A DNA stretch of 64,000 nucleotides from Alistipes putredinis DSM 17216 (GTDB lineage Bacteria; Bacteroidota; Bacteroidia; Bacteroidales; Rikenellaceae), in assembly GCF_000154465.1 (NCBI RefSeq), contig NZ_DS499577.1:1052013-1116012 (forward strand). The letters run 5' to 3'. Within the stretch, counting starts at the first letter, position 1. Every line of letters starts with the position of its first letter. A program made the translations under genes and the position numbers. A model generated the notes under the pieces. That model saw only the letters and a list, made by a program, of their open reading frames with translations. It did not search any database and was not told the DNA's origin. Below, piece after piece: positions 23,374 through 30,738 of the stretch.

Positions 23374-24158
23374 ACGAATAGCGATTTTGAAATTCTTGGT
23401 AATACCTTTACTCTTGCCTCGGCACAGAAATCCTTTTTGATCTCGAATCCGTATGCTTTTCGGCCCATATTGGCAGCCGCGAGCAGGGTTGTTCCGCTTC
23501 CTGCGCACGGGTCGATGACTACATCCCCTTTGTCGGTGAATATCTCGATCAGGCGTTCCAGCAGGGGAACGGGTTTCTGCGTCGGGTGGATCTTCGGCGT
23601 ATCTGTATCGCGTACCCAATCGAAGCAGTTGAATATCATCCTCCCGTCATTGTTGAATTTCGGTAGGCGGTCGCGGTAGAGAATCAATCCGTATTCGCAG
23701 TTGCCGACGACTTTCATGTTGGCTTTGAGTACCTGCGCGGAGAAATCCTTGCGGAATACGAGCGGGATGTAGCGTTTCAGTCCATATCGTTGTCCGAGTT
23801 CGATATAATAGTGCATCTGCTCGAAAGGACAGAAAAGGATCATACAGGCCGCGCCTCCTTTCGATCTTCCCCCCCCCTCGGATTTCTCCTCTTTGATAGG
23901 CTTGTCCTTACGAAGCATTTGACTACAAAAGTGCATGAACTCCGCAGGCCGGAAATCCTTGTCGGTGTCGAAAAACTGCTTGCCTGCGAGTGCGCTCTCG
24001 CCGTTCTTATTGTCGCCATCAACATACCATGCCGGATTGCTGGCATAGGCATTCGCACCGAGGTTATACGGCACATCGGCGATGATAAGCTGCGCTTTGG
24101 GGATGCCGTATGCCTTGAAATTTTGAAAATGATCGTTGAATAATTCTATGTCTTTCAT
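23370..24158 (-). CDS. DNA N6-adenine/N4-cytosine methyltransferase (beta type)
   Basis: 262 residues. Motif IV comes first (IIADVPYNLGAN, DVPY rather than DPPY) and motif I late (VIDPCAGSGTTLLAAANMGRKAYGFEIK), the order of beta-class MTases of the N6_N4_Mtase family. HPTQKPVPLLERLI supports this. It methylates DNA, probably for protection from host restriction. A G9 tract (23869-23877) encodes Gly-Gly-Gly near residue 95, so frame-shifting could switch the enzyme on or off. Val in motif IV is unusual and may alter activity. Confidence 0.85.
   Translation of the reverse strand: MKDIELFNDHFQNFKAYGIPKAQLIIADVPYNLGANAYASNPAWYVDGDNKNGESALAGKQFFDTDKDFRPAEFMHFCSQMLRKDKPIKEEKSEGGGRSKGGAACMILFCPFEQMHYYIELGQRYGLKRYIPLVFRKDFSAQVLKANMKVVGNCEYGLILYRDRLPKFNNDGRMIFNCFDWVRDTDTPKIHPTQKPVPLLERLIEIFTDKGDVVIDPCAGSGTTLLAAANMGRKAYGFEIKKDFCAEARVKVLPRISKSLFV
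23869..23877 (-). repeat. Poly-G(9) tract inside the DNA methyltransferase gene
   Basis: Nine consecutive C on the plus strand, coding-strand context GAG followed by the G run (SEGGGRSKGG). In frame as sequenced. A one-base change would truncate the enzyme before motif I. It lies in a loop region between motifs IV and I that can tolerate Gly repeats. Confidence 0.8.
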
Positions 24159-25006
24159 AGTGTATTTCCGTTAATTGGTAGCCATTGGTAGAGGCTCGGT
24201 TTGCGCTCTAAATCGCCGCGCCATTCGGCGGCATTATCGTAGTCGATGAGTTCGATGCTCCCATCCCGTTTGTCCCTGACAAGACGCGGCAGATTGCGAA
24301 ATATCTCATCTATGGCGTCATCGGTGGCAAATCCCCATTTCGGGTCGGCCTGAATGTCGCGCCATTGCGTCAGAGAAGAAAGCCGATATTTCAGGTCGGC
24401 AACCTCTTCGACTTGCTTATCCAATGCCCGCTCGTATGCGGCAGCGGTCTGCGGGGCAATATCTTTCGCCTTGCCGATGTTGCGCCAATAGCGGCGAATC
24501 CAATTCCACATTGCATAGTAGAACTTATCCCGCATATCCCGCCGGAGCAAATCGGCCTGCGTGTCGTACTTGGCCTTGTGGAGGCATGGAGCGGACTTGA
24601 TGCAGCGGAATGTGCCCGAATCGGTGATATACATCAGCCCTGCGAACTTCGGGCATTCAGCCTCGGAGATGATCCCTTCCGGACAGACATACCAAAAGTA
24701 GTTCGGTCGTCGATCGTCAATTGTTCCATCCGAGGCGGATAACCCTTGTAAGATGCGCATCTTATTCTGCTTATGGATTGCCTCATTCAGGAAATCCGAG
24801 TGGCTGATCTTGATCTCGCACTCGTACACGTATCCGGCTTTGGAGATTGCCAAATAATCGGATTCCCACGCATAGAAGATGAAGCCGACCATCTCGAAAG
24901 CGGGTTTTGTCAGAATTGGATGATTCCAATACAACGCCTGCTGGATGCTCTCCTCGGTGTGTTTCGGTTTGGTCGGGGTTCCTCCCCGTGTCCCTCGCAT
25001 TCCCAT
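24155..25006 (-). CDS. Hypothetical protein with nuclease-like core
   Basis: 283 residues, overlapping the methyltransferase start by 4 bases. The first half contains YLAISKAGYVYECEIKISHSDFLNEAIHKQNKM, resembling the E-x-K strand of PD-(D/E)xK enzymes such as MmcB-type, and a region with several Cys (CPEGIISEAECPKF, CIKSAPCLHKA). The second half is helical. It may be a phage nuclease or restriction-type partner. Catalysis is not proven. Translationally coupled to the MTase. Confidence 0.5.
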   Translation of the reverse strand: MGMRGTRGGTPTKPKHTEESIQQALYWNHPILTKPAFEMVGFIFYAWESDYLAISKAGYVYECEIKISHSDFLNEAIHKQNKMRILQGLSASDGTIDDRRPNYFWYVCPEGIISEAECPKFAGLMYITDSGTFRCIKSAPCLHKAKYDTQADLLRRDMRDKFYYAMWNWIRRYWRNIGKAKDIAPQTAAAYERALDKQVEEVADLKYRLSSLTQWRDIQADPKWGFATDDAIDEIFRNLPRLVRDKRDGSIELIDYDNAAEWRGDLERKPSLYQWLPINGNTL

Positions 25007-25010
25007 ATCG

Positions 25011-25322
25011 CTACATCATTTCGCGCCAGCCGGTGACTTTGGCGTGGGTTGAGTGTTCGATGAAGAATCCGCCCAATTCAGGCGCATAGAAATCGGTCTG
25101 AATCTCCCCGCTGGAACATTTTACGAGGACATTCTTATTCGCTTCGGGCATGAAGTCTTTCGGGTCGATCCAGCAGGTGTAGAATCCCTCCATTTCTTGC
25201 TCGGCGAGTTCGGCCGCATGGGTCATTGCCGCCCGGAGCTGCCATTTGGCGTGGTCGCTCATCTCTACTGTGAGATGAGCCATGCACCCGTCTATAAATT
25301 CTTTTGCTTTCTGACTTTTCAT
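25011..25322 (-). CDS. DUF551-like small phage protein
   Basis: 103 residues from the ATG at 25320-25322, which overlaps the upstream stop (ATGA); the longer reading to 25364 is less likely. The C-terminal half (FYTCWIDPKDFMPEANKNVLVKCSSGEIQTDFY ... HAKVTGWREMM) follows the common phage pattern 'W.....P.....VLv.......i...y......f......v..WrplP' of DUF551. Role unknown. The N-terminus begins MKSQKAKEFI, very close to the next gene's MKSEKAKEYI, so the two genes may be partly duplicated. Confidence 0.65.
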   Translation of the reverse strand: MKSQKAKEFIDGCMAHLTVEMSDHAKWQLRAAMTHAAELAEQEMEGFYTCWIDPKDFMPEANKNVLVKCSSGEIQTDFYAPELGGFFIEHSTHAKVTGWREMM

Positions 25323-25594
25323 TCCTCGGTCATGTTTTGGACAAAAAGTAGTTTTGTCGCACATTTGTCGGGGTCTAATGCGCAGGCCCCCGTTTCATAG
25401 CATGCACATTCGCTGCAATACGCTTTAATCGCTTTCTCACGCATTCGCATCTCGGCATCCTGCTCGGCAAGTTCGATAGCGGTAGACACATCCCATCTTG
25501 ACACGACCAACTCGCGCCCTCCGAATCTTTCAGCATACTCTTGTGCCGTACACGTGGCATGTGTAATGTATTCCTTTGCTTTTTCGCTTTTCAT
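25319..25594 (-). CDS. Hypothetical protein, paralogous start to its neighbour
   Basis: 91 residues. N-terminal MKSEKAKEYITH.. and a middle helix with AIELAEQDAEMRMREKAI, then a Cys-rich tail (CSECACYETGACALDPDKC) that could bind zinc. The first part aligns with the N-terminus of the downstream gene (25011-25322), which suggests tandem duplication and divergence. Unknown function. Confidence 0.6.
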   Translation of the reverse strand: MKSEKAKEYITHATCTAQEYAERFGGRELVVSRWDVSTAIELAEQDAEMRMREKAIKAYCSECACYETGACALDPDKCATKLLFVQNMTEE

Positions 25595-25597
25595 GGC

Positions 25598-25759
25598 TCA
25601 ATCGTTTTCATCGTTATCGTCATCGGGATAGCTCACATCCTCATAGTTCACGCAGAAGTCGAAGCCCGGATCATCGTCGAATACGCCTTTGGTTTGGCAT
25701 TCTTCGTATTTTCGGCAGTTGTAGCAATGACATTCGTTTATTTGTCTGTTGATTTTCAT
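25598..25759 (-). CDS. Small Cys-rich acidic protein
   Basis: 53 residues from the ATG at 25757-25759 (MKINRQINECHCYNCRKYEEC...). CHCYNC and the following C-x13-C may bind a zinc ion; the C-terminus is very acidic (DVSYPDDDNDEND). The start lies four bases after the upstream gene's stop; a longer in-frame reading overlaps that gene. No family. Confidence 0.55.
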   Translation of the reverse strand: MKINRQINECHCYNCRKYEECQTKGVFDDDPGFDFCVNYEDVSYPDDDNDEND

Positions 25760-25763
25760 GGTT

Positions 25764-26213
25764 CTATTCTTTGCGTAATCGGATGATATATTCGGCATTC
25801 GCGCATCCTTTGTCGATCATCTGAATACCGAGGAGTTTGTCGGCGGCGTAGGATCGTACCCATTCTTCGTCGCATGGAGCGAGCTGCTTGCCATCCTGTG
25901 TGTTTCCATGAAGAGCGAAATGATCGTCTTCCTCGACAATGCGGCATGGGTAGGATTTCGCTATACGATTCATGAATCGGTTGATTTTCTGCACATAGTA
26001 GGGAAATGGTGCTTTAATAGTTCGATTACCGTCGTCATCTTCCCGATAGCAGTTCGGGCAATAATGATGACTGCTTACCGAGTGCCAATCCTCCTCGGAT
26101 GCTTCTTCTTCCGCTGTGCTGCGGTCATACCAAGCACTATTGTCATTGCTATTGATGAGGGTCTCCCCGCAACGGTCGCATGTAACGCCGTATAAGATTT
26201 GAGGTTCAATCAT
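25764..26213 (-). CDS. Zinc-ribbon protein of unknown function
   Basis: 149 residues. N-terminal CDRCGETL and HHYCPNCYRED form a likely zinc ribbon. The rest is mixed, with YYVQKINRFMNRI and a C-terminal helix region. Similar zinc-ribbon proteins are common in Bacteroidetes phage early regions, with no assigned role. Confidence 0.6.
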   Translation of the reverse strand: MIEPQILYGVTCDRCGETLINSNDNSAWYDRSTAEEEASEEDWHSVSSHHYCPNCYREDDDGNRTIKAPFPYYVQKINRFMNRIAKSYPCRIVEEDDHFALHGNTQDGKQLAPCDEEWVRSYAADKLLGIQMIDKGCANAEYIIRLRKE

Positions 26214-26218
26214 GGTTA

Positions 26219-26416
26219 TTAGCTTTCTTTGTTGGGTAGTTCTGTTAAAATTCCGATTTCTTTTACCGCTTCGAGGATGTGTAGAATATCCCGCATTGCC
26301 GAAAGCATACGAGGATCAATCCCCTCTACGGAGCAGTTTTTAATCACGTTTCTCTGAAAATGAATCAGGAAGTCCATGTCGTGATTAAGGATTGCGGTTA
26401 TAATTCTCTTTGCCAT
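26219..26416 (-). CDS. Hypothetical small helical protein
   Basis: 65 residues (MAKRIITAILNHDMDFLIHFQRN...), helical, and placed 4 bases upstream of the zinc-ribbon gene and 4 bases after the cytosine methyltransferase. No known family. Confidence 0.55.
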   Translation of the reverse strand: MAKRIITAILNHDMDFLIHFQRNVIKNCSVEGIDPRMLSAMRDILHILEAVKEIGILTELPNKES

Positions 26417-26420
26417 AGTA

Positions 26421-27908
26421 TTATGCTGCTATTTGTATCGGACGCCAATCGCCCTCAATTAATCGGGCACAAAGGGCCTCGCAGAGAACCCGCGCCATAT
26501 TGACCTCGACCGCGTTACCGATGAATTTCTTTTGATCGGCCTGTGTCCCGACGAGAACGTAATCGGGGGGAAAGCCCATGATCCGTTTCAATTCGGGAAT
26601 GCGGAGCATCCGCATCTTTATATCGACGATGCCGTACAACGCCATGAATCGCTTGATTTTTGCCATCGCCGGACTGTCGTCAGAGGTTATTGTGGTTGTG
26701 CTTTCTTGCTGCTCCATTCGGCAGGTTACGAGCTGGAGTTTCGGATTGGTTGTAACCGTCGGTGCAGGGCTTTCGATGTCGCAGGGCGCTCCGTTCCCGT
26801 ACTGCATATCCACGAACGCGAGCCTATCCCTTGTGGTCAGCGTCGGCGCGGGTGCGTCGATGGAGTGGTTATGCCCGTTCCCGTAATATGCCGTGATGAA
26901 CGAGTGATGATCCCATGTCGTTATTGTCCCCGCAGGCTCTTCGACCGAAACGCATTTGCCCTCCGGACTGCCTCCGTAATGCTTGGAAAGGAAATTAACC
27001 TGCGCAATGCCGAGCCTATTCTGCGTTGCAACGGTCGGGCAAGGTTCGTCGATGCTCGGTGCGTGGTATTTCCCGGTTTGACTCATCGAGTTCCATTTCA
27101 CCAAGAATGCCTCTTTGCCGCCTGCAACAAACTTGATGAGACCCGCGTAGATGCGTTCGAGGGTCGCATCGACGAGCGGTTTCTTGCGCCCGAAAATACT
27201 TTCGCCCTCATCGGAAAAGTCCAGCACCTCGCGCACGGGCTTCCAGCGTTGCGTCCGACCGAATAATCCCGTTGCGCCGTCCTTGCTGTGCGTCGGTTCG
27301 GGGAACACTATCGGGAGGCTCTCTTTGGCGAAGATGCCGAAGAATCGGCGACGAGTGGTGTATGCCCCGTAATCGGCCGAGTTTAGAATCCGATGCGCGA
27401 ACCGATAACCGTAGCCGCAGACATTCGACACCCATTGCTGATACAGCCGTCCTGCATCTTTACTGATCGGCTTGCCGTTCTCGTCGAGGTCGCCCCATGA
27501 CATGAACTCCTCGACGTTCTCGATCTGAATGTAGTCGGGGTTGATAGCCTCGATGTATCGGAAGAGATGCTCGGCCAGCGTCCGGCTGTCGGCATCGCGG
27601 GGCTGGCCGCCTTTGGCCTTGCTGAAATTCGTACATTCGAGACTGGCCCACAAGACGACGAACGCATCGGGATATTGCCGCCGCATTTCGGCGATATGAG
27701 CTGTCAGCGGCGAGAGTTCCAGCGTGCGAATATCCTCCGTGAAGTGCAGCGCGTCGGGATGATTAGCGGCATGAGAGGCAATCGCATTTGCATCATGGTT
27801 TACGCACCCGATGACCTTTGCACATTGCCGTCCATCATGGCGAGCGTTCTCAACGCCGGTAGAGGTTCCGCCAGCTCCGCAGAATAAGTCGATGTATAGC
27901 AGTTTCAT
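26421..27908 (-). CDS. dcm: DNA (cytosine-5) methyltransferase
   Basis: 495 residues. Motif I DLFCGAGG (7-14), motif IV with catalytic Cys92 in SLECTNFSKAKGG (Glu replaces the usual Pro before Cys), motif VI IQIENVEEF (128-136), motif VIII TTRRRFFGIF, motif IX/X KRIMGFPPDYV and FIGNAVEVNMARVLCEAL. It transfers methyl to cytosine C5 in a specific site. The target-recognition region (about residues 275-415) has four imperfect repeats around 'P.PT.TT', separated by about 30 residues, as in some multi-specific phage MTases. No cognate restriction gene is next to it, so it is probably an orphan protective enzyme. Confidence 0.9.
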   Translation of the reverse strand: MKLLYIDLFCGAGGTSTGVENARHDGRQCAKVIGCVNHDANAIASHAANHPDALHFTEDIRTLELSPLTAHIAEMRRQYPDAFVVLWASLECTNFSKAKGGQPRDADSRTLAEHLFRYIEAINPDYIQIENVEEFMSWGDLDENGKPISKDAGRLYQQWVSNVCGYGYRFAHRILNSADYGAYTTRRRFFGIFAKESLPIVFPEPTHSKDGATGLFGRTQRWKPVREVLDFSDEGESIFGRKKPLVDATLERIYAGLIKFVAGGKEAFLVKWNSMSQTGKYHAPSIDEPCPTVATQNRLGIAQVNFLSKHYGGSPEGKCVSVEEPAGTITTWDHHSFITAYYGNGHNHSIDAPAPTLTTRDRLAFVDMQYGNGAPCDIESPAPTVTTNPKLQLVTCRMEQQESTTTITSDDSPAMAKIKRFMALYGIVDIKMRMLRIPELKRIMGFPPDYVLVGTQADQKKFIGNAVEVNMARVLCEALCARLIEGDWRPIQIAA

Positions 27909-27914
27909 ATCGCC

Positions 27915-28175
27915 TTATTTTTTGGTTTCGCATTCATTCCATCGACGTGCGATCTCTTCTCCGAGTTTCGTAGCGTCGGGTAGTGTTTCTTTGAAGTCGC
28001 GGTACAAATCGCGGCTGAATAGCTTTATTTGGCCGATAGGGATATTCCATCCGCAGTCGGGGTCTTTGATGCAGAGATCGACCCGTCCGTGATTATCATC
28101 CGGTATGCAGAGTAGTTTTACCCGTTGGGTATCGAAACTACCCTCGACGAACTGAAATTTTGGTTTGATCTCCAT
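27915..28175 (-). CDS. Hypothetical protein
   Basis: 86 residues (MEIKPKFQFVEGSFDTQRV...), six bases after the methyltransferase start side and two bases before the next gene. Contains WNIPIGQIKLFSRDLYRDF and a basic C-terminal helix. Function unknown. Confidence 0.55.
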   Translation of the reverse strand: MEIKPKFQFVEGSFDTQRVKLLCIPDDNHGRVDLCIKDPDCGWNIPIGQIKLFSRDLYRDFKETLPDATKLGEEIARRWNECETKK

Positions 28176-28177
28176 GA

Positions 28178-28426
28178 CTATTCCTCCTCGATTCCCTCTT
28201 CAATTTCAAACTGCGCCAATGCCTGTTGGCAGCCGAAGCAGAAAAAGTCGTTGAGCGCATCGTAGATTGATTCGGGGATTTCATCATCTTCTTCAAAGTT
28301 CCCCTCGACGCACTCCGAGCTGCCATAATGTCCGATATGCCGTTCGGAATAGGTTTTGCCGTTGATCGTTACATCGGTTTTCCAACCGTCAGCGGTGATT
28401 TCGATACTGATTTTATTCTCTTTCAT
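28178..28426 (-). CDS. Hypothetical acidic protein
   Basis: 82 residues (MKENKISIEITADGWKT...), with a beta-strand start and an acidic body (ECVEGNFEEDDEIPESIYDAL). Preceded by an AATTCAACGCA leader at about 28430-28441, the repeated translation-start context of this phage. Related small proteins occur on Bacteroidetes mobile elements. Confidence 0.6.
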   Translation of the reverse strand: MKENKISIEITADGWKTDVTINGKTYSERHIGHYGSSECVEGNFEEDDEIPESIYDALNDFFCFGCQQALAQFEIEEGIEEE

Positions 28427-28448
28427 AGTTGCGTTGAATTATTGATTA

Positions 28449-28736
28449 TTACATATCCCTGCCGTCCATGAATTTACCGAGGCCGAACCACACAAAGGAT
28501 TTCTCCCAATGGCGTTCCCCGACATACCGGATGATCGACCAGCGCGTAACGACCATGCGTGGGTAGGTGTCTGTCTTGGGGTCGTACCCCTTTCCGATCC
28601 TGATGTACTCTTTCCCGTTATCGCCGCGAAAGAGCATGAAAAACTGCGATTTCAGCGGGCTATTGTCGTCCACCCATGCGCAGATGAGGATGCGCCAGCC
28701 GCGAAATATTTTCCTGATAGCTCCTATGTGAATCAT
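28449..28736 (-). CDS. Hypothetical protein
   Basis: 95 residues (MIHIGAIRKIFRGWRILICAW...), with FFMLFRGDNGKEYIRIG and a Trp-rich end (WEKSFVWFGLGKF). Looks like a small beta-rich fold. No recognised family; ends two bases after the next gene starts. Confidence 0.55.
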   Translation of the reverse strand: MIHIGAIRKIFRGWRILICAWVDDNSPLKSQFFMLFRGDNGKEYIRIGKGYDPKTDTYPRMVVTRWSIIRYVGERHWEKSFVWFGLGKFMDGRDM

Positions 28737-28738
28737 GA

Positions 28739-28930
28739 TTAACTATATCTTACTTGTGAAACATTTTCGCAACGCACCCACATCGGGTCGTCTGCATCAA
28801 TTCCGCTGTCATCGCATAAGGCAAATAAGCGTTCGGGAAAGTTGCATGATATGACTTTATACCAGCTTCCTCTGTATTCTGCGATCATGCCTGCGCAAAA
28901 TCGTAGTGCGTCAAATTCGTCTTGTGTCAT
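28739..28930 (-). CDS. Hypothetical small protein
   Basis: 63 residues (MTQDEFDALRFCAGMIAEYRG...). Three Cys but no clear motif. Tight operon spacing (8 bases to the preceding gene, 2 to the following). Confidence 0.5.
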   Translation of the reverse strand: MTQDEFDALRFCAGMIAEYRGSWYKVISCNFPERLFALCDDSGIDADDPMWVRCENVSQVRYS

Positions 28931-28938
28931 GGTATCGG

Positions 28939-29289
28939 TTATTTCACGATTTTATCCGGTTTGCAATCAAATTCCCAATCTACGTCAGTCCCGTAGCAGG
29001 TGTGGATTTCTCCGATGTTCATCCCGCATCCGATTTTTGCCATCTGCACGGCCTCTTTGCGAGTGTGGGCGCGAATCTCGAAAACGCCGTCGAAAATGAA
29101 TCGGGCCTTGACTTTGTAAATCCGCTTTTTCGGCTCTTGCGGATAGGTTTTGAGCCGCGCTTTCAGCCTGCGGATCGTTGCCCGCGCTTCGGCTCCCTCT
29201 TTGGAGGCTTGGATGTCGGGCATCTTGCCCTCCAATTCGGCGATGCGTCGCTCGATTGCCTCCCGTTTTAATTTTACTTCTGTCCCCAT
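28939..29289 (-). CDS. Hypothetical protein with N-terminal coiled coil
   Basis: 116 residues. An N-terminal helix (KREAIERRIAELEGKM) of likely coiled-coil type is followed by a beta-rich half (KARFIFDGVFEIRAHTRKEAVQMAKIGCGM). 'F...f.v.a.s.eeA...a' is a common pattern in small DNA-metabolism proteins. Start (29287-29289) sits directly after an AATTCAACGCA leader. Unknown role. Confidence 0.55.
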   Translation of the reverse strand: MGTEVKLKREAIERRIAELEGKMPDIQASKEGAEARATIRRLKARLKTYPQEPKKRIYKVKARFIFDGVFEIRAHTRKEAVQMAKIGCGMNIGEIHTCYGTDVDWEFDCKPDKIVK

Positions 29290-29335
29290 TGCGTTGAATT
29301 TTGTGTCTTTGCTCTGTTTTCTGCGATATGCCGCA

Positions 29336-29422
29336 TTATTTCGGATTATCCGACCATCTTATCGCCGTTACCTGAAACTCGCGGCAAATCGCCTTAATTT
29401 CATTTGTCCCGATAGGTCTCAT
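29336..29422 (-). CDS. Possible very small protein overlapping dnaC
   Basis: 28 codons from ATG (29420-29422) to TAA: MRPIGTNEIKAICREFQVTA... It overlaps the 3' end of the DnaC-like gene by 23 bases. Amphipathic helix-like and coding-like, but too short for certainty. The 29290-29335 segment after it holds nothing else I can name. Confidence 0.3.
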   Translation of the reverse strand: MRPIGTNEIKAICREFQVTAIRWSDNPK

Positions 29423-30071
29423 TCTTGAAAATGATGACTTCGAGCATCTCGTTGAATCGGTCTGCGATGCGGTTGCCGTACTTCTCGCGGATTTGCGATT
29501 TCGTGAGATTGGTCGTGATGAACGTGAAGAGCTGCATGTTGTAGCGATATTCGAGCATATCGACAACCGGATTGAGGATGTTCCCATAGTCGAGAACCTC
29601 TATCGGTTCGCGCCCCATGTCCTCAATGGCGATCATCGGCATATTGCGTAGGTTACGGAATGCCTCGAAATCCTTTGCGAGCATAACTACCTCCTTTGCA
29701 TCGACGATCCGAATACCGGCCCGTTTGCCCTCGAAATGCCCTATGTCGTTGAGCCAATTCACCGCCGACTGAAAGGCATACAGGAGAGTTGTTTTACCAT
29801 TGCCGGGTACGCCGCAGAGCATTACCCCGAACTTGGCATCGTCGCGGATCAGGAATGCGGCCAGCCGTTCGATGTTGGTTTTGGTCGCCTTGTCCTCGAT
29901 GAACCTGCGGTGGCGGTATTCGACTTCCGCCTGATATGCTGCCAGCAGAATGTCCGCTGCCTGCTTCAAGCTCACCGACCACTTAAAATTTCCCCTCGTA
30001 GTCTTCCGGGCGAGTAGCTGTCGCCTCAGTCCCTCGACGTTTATCACATGATCTTTGTTGATTGATCCCAT
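29400..30071 (-). CDS. DnaC-like helicase loader ATPase
   Basis: 223 residues, ATG at 30069-30071. AAA+ features: Walker A GVPGNGKTT (about residues 86-94), Walker B MIAIEDMGREP, sensor I TFITTNLTKSQI and the arginine-finger-containing IADRFNEM. DnaC/DnaI family ATPases load the replicative helicase at the origin. The phage has no helicase in the window, so it may recruit the host DnaB. The start overlaps the initiator gene by 89 bases. Confidence 0.88.
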   Translation of the reverse strand: MGSINKDHVINVEGLRRQLLARKTTRGNFKWSVSLKQAADILLAAYQAEVEYRHRRFIEDKATKTNIERLAAFLIRDDAKFGVMLCGVPGNGKTTLLYAFQSAVNWLNDIGHFEGKRAGIRIVDAKEVVMLAKDFEAFRNLRNMPMIAIEDMGREPIEVLDYGNILNPVVDMLEYRYNMQLFTFITTNLTKSQIREKYGNRIADRFNEMLEVIIFKNETYRDK

Positions 30072-30738
30072 TTCGTTTGTTGTCTTCTTTTTGCCATGTT
30101 GCCACCGCCGCACGCCAGTTTTTCATCTTGTTTTTGCCGACATACCATCCCTTGCTCTCGTAGAAGTTCACGAATCGCTCGGCATCCACCGTGTACCCCT
30201 TTTCCCTGATATAAGAATCAACCTCCTCGATAGAGGGCGGGGAAAAGCGTTTTTCGCTTTTTCCACTTTTCCCCTCTCTATTGTCTTTTATATTCTTATT
30301 ATTCTTATCTTCTGTGCAGGGATCGTTGCACCCGTCGTTGCAGGGGTCGTTGCTGCCCTCGTTGCATCCTGCTGTGCTATTCTGCTGGTAATCATCGTAA
30401 TTAACTATCGTAATCATCGTTGCACGGGTGGCAGGGTGTTTCGCGCGGCTTATCATCTGATCTGCTTCGAGGAGAGATAGAAATTTGAGGATGGTATGCT
30501 CGGACGGCTTGCGCTGCACCCCGTTGTCATCTTTGTATGCCCACCGCTCGCGGAGATAGTGGACGGATGCGATCAATTGCCCCCGTTTGATGGTTACGAG
30601 GTCTGATCCAACAAGGCGTTTGCTATCTCTCCATTCGGCGAGCATCAGCAGGTCGATCCACCACTTCAATTTTCGCGGATCATTCCATATCCAATGCTCC
30701 CGAATGGTTTGATATATTTTTATCCATCCTCCCATCAT
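29983..30738 (-). CDS. Replication initiator / DnaD-like protein
   Basis: 251 residues. N-terminal 110 residues look like a winged-helix initiator domain (WIKIYQTIREHWIWNDPRKLKWWIDLLMLA, LVTIKRGQLIASVHYLRERW). A Cys/Asn/Asp repeat region (about 125-141, encoded by 12-bp iteron-like repeats) follows, and the C-terminal part has PPSIEEVDSYIREKG ... ERFVNFYESKGWYVGKNKMKNWRAAVATW, the DnaD/phage replisome-organiser tail. It probably binds the repeats inside its own gene and recruits the loader. Start ATG at 30736-30738. Confidence 0.85.
   Translation of the reverse strand: MMGGWIKIYQTIREHWIWNDPRKLKWWIDLLMLAEWRDSKRLVGSDLVTIKRGQLIASVHYLRERWAYKDDNGVQRKPSEHTILKFLSLLEADQMISRAKHPATRATMITIVNYDDYQQNSTAGCNEGSNDPCNDGCNDPCTEDKNNKNIKDNREGKSGKSEKRFSPPSIEEVDSYIREKGYTVDAERFVNFYESKGWYVGKNKMKNWRAAVATWQKEDNKRNGINQQRSCDKRRGTEATATRPEDYEGKF
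30300..30366 (-). repeat. Iteron-like repeats and AT-rich flank inside the initiator gene (putative origin)
   Basis: On the minus strand four or five 12-base units of the form (T/A)GCAACGA plus four variable bases lie at 30307-30366. They are flanked downstream by an AT-rich segment (about 30270-30306). Bases 30300-30355 are identical in inverted orientation to 7926-7981. Repeats inside the initiator gene followed by an AT-rich stretch are the classic layout of lambda-type origins. Confidence 0.7.

Noticed and set aside
30055..30480. A 141-codon hydrophobic frame on the plus strand.
   Set aside because: It is antisense to the replication initiator, and its hydrophobicity arises from reversed charged codons.
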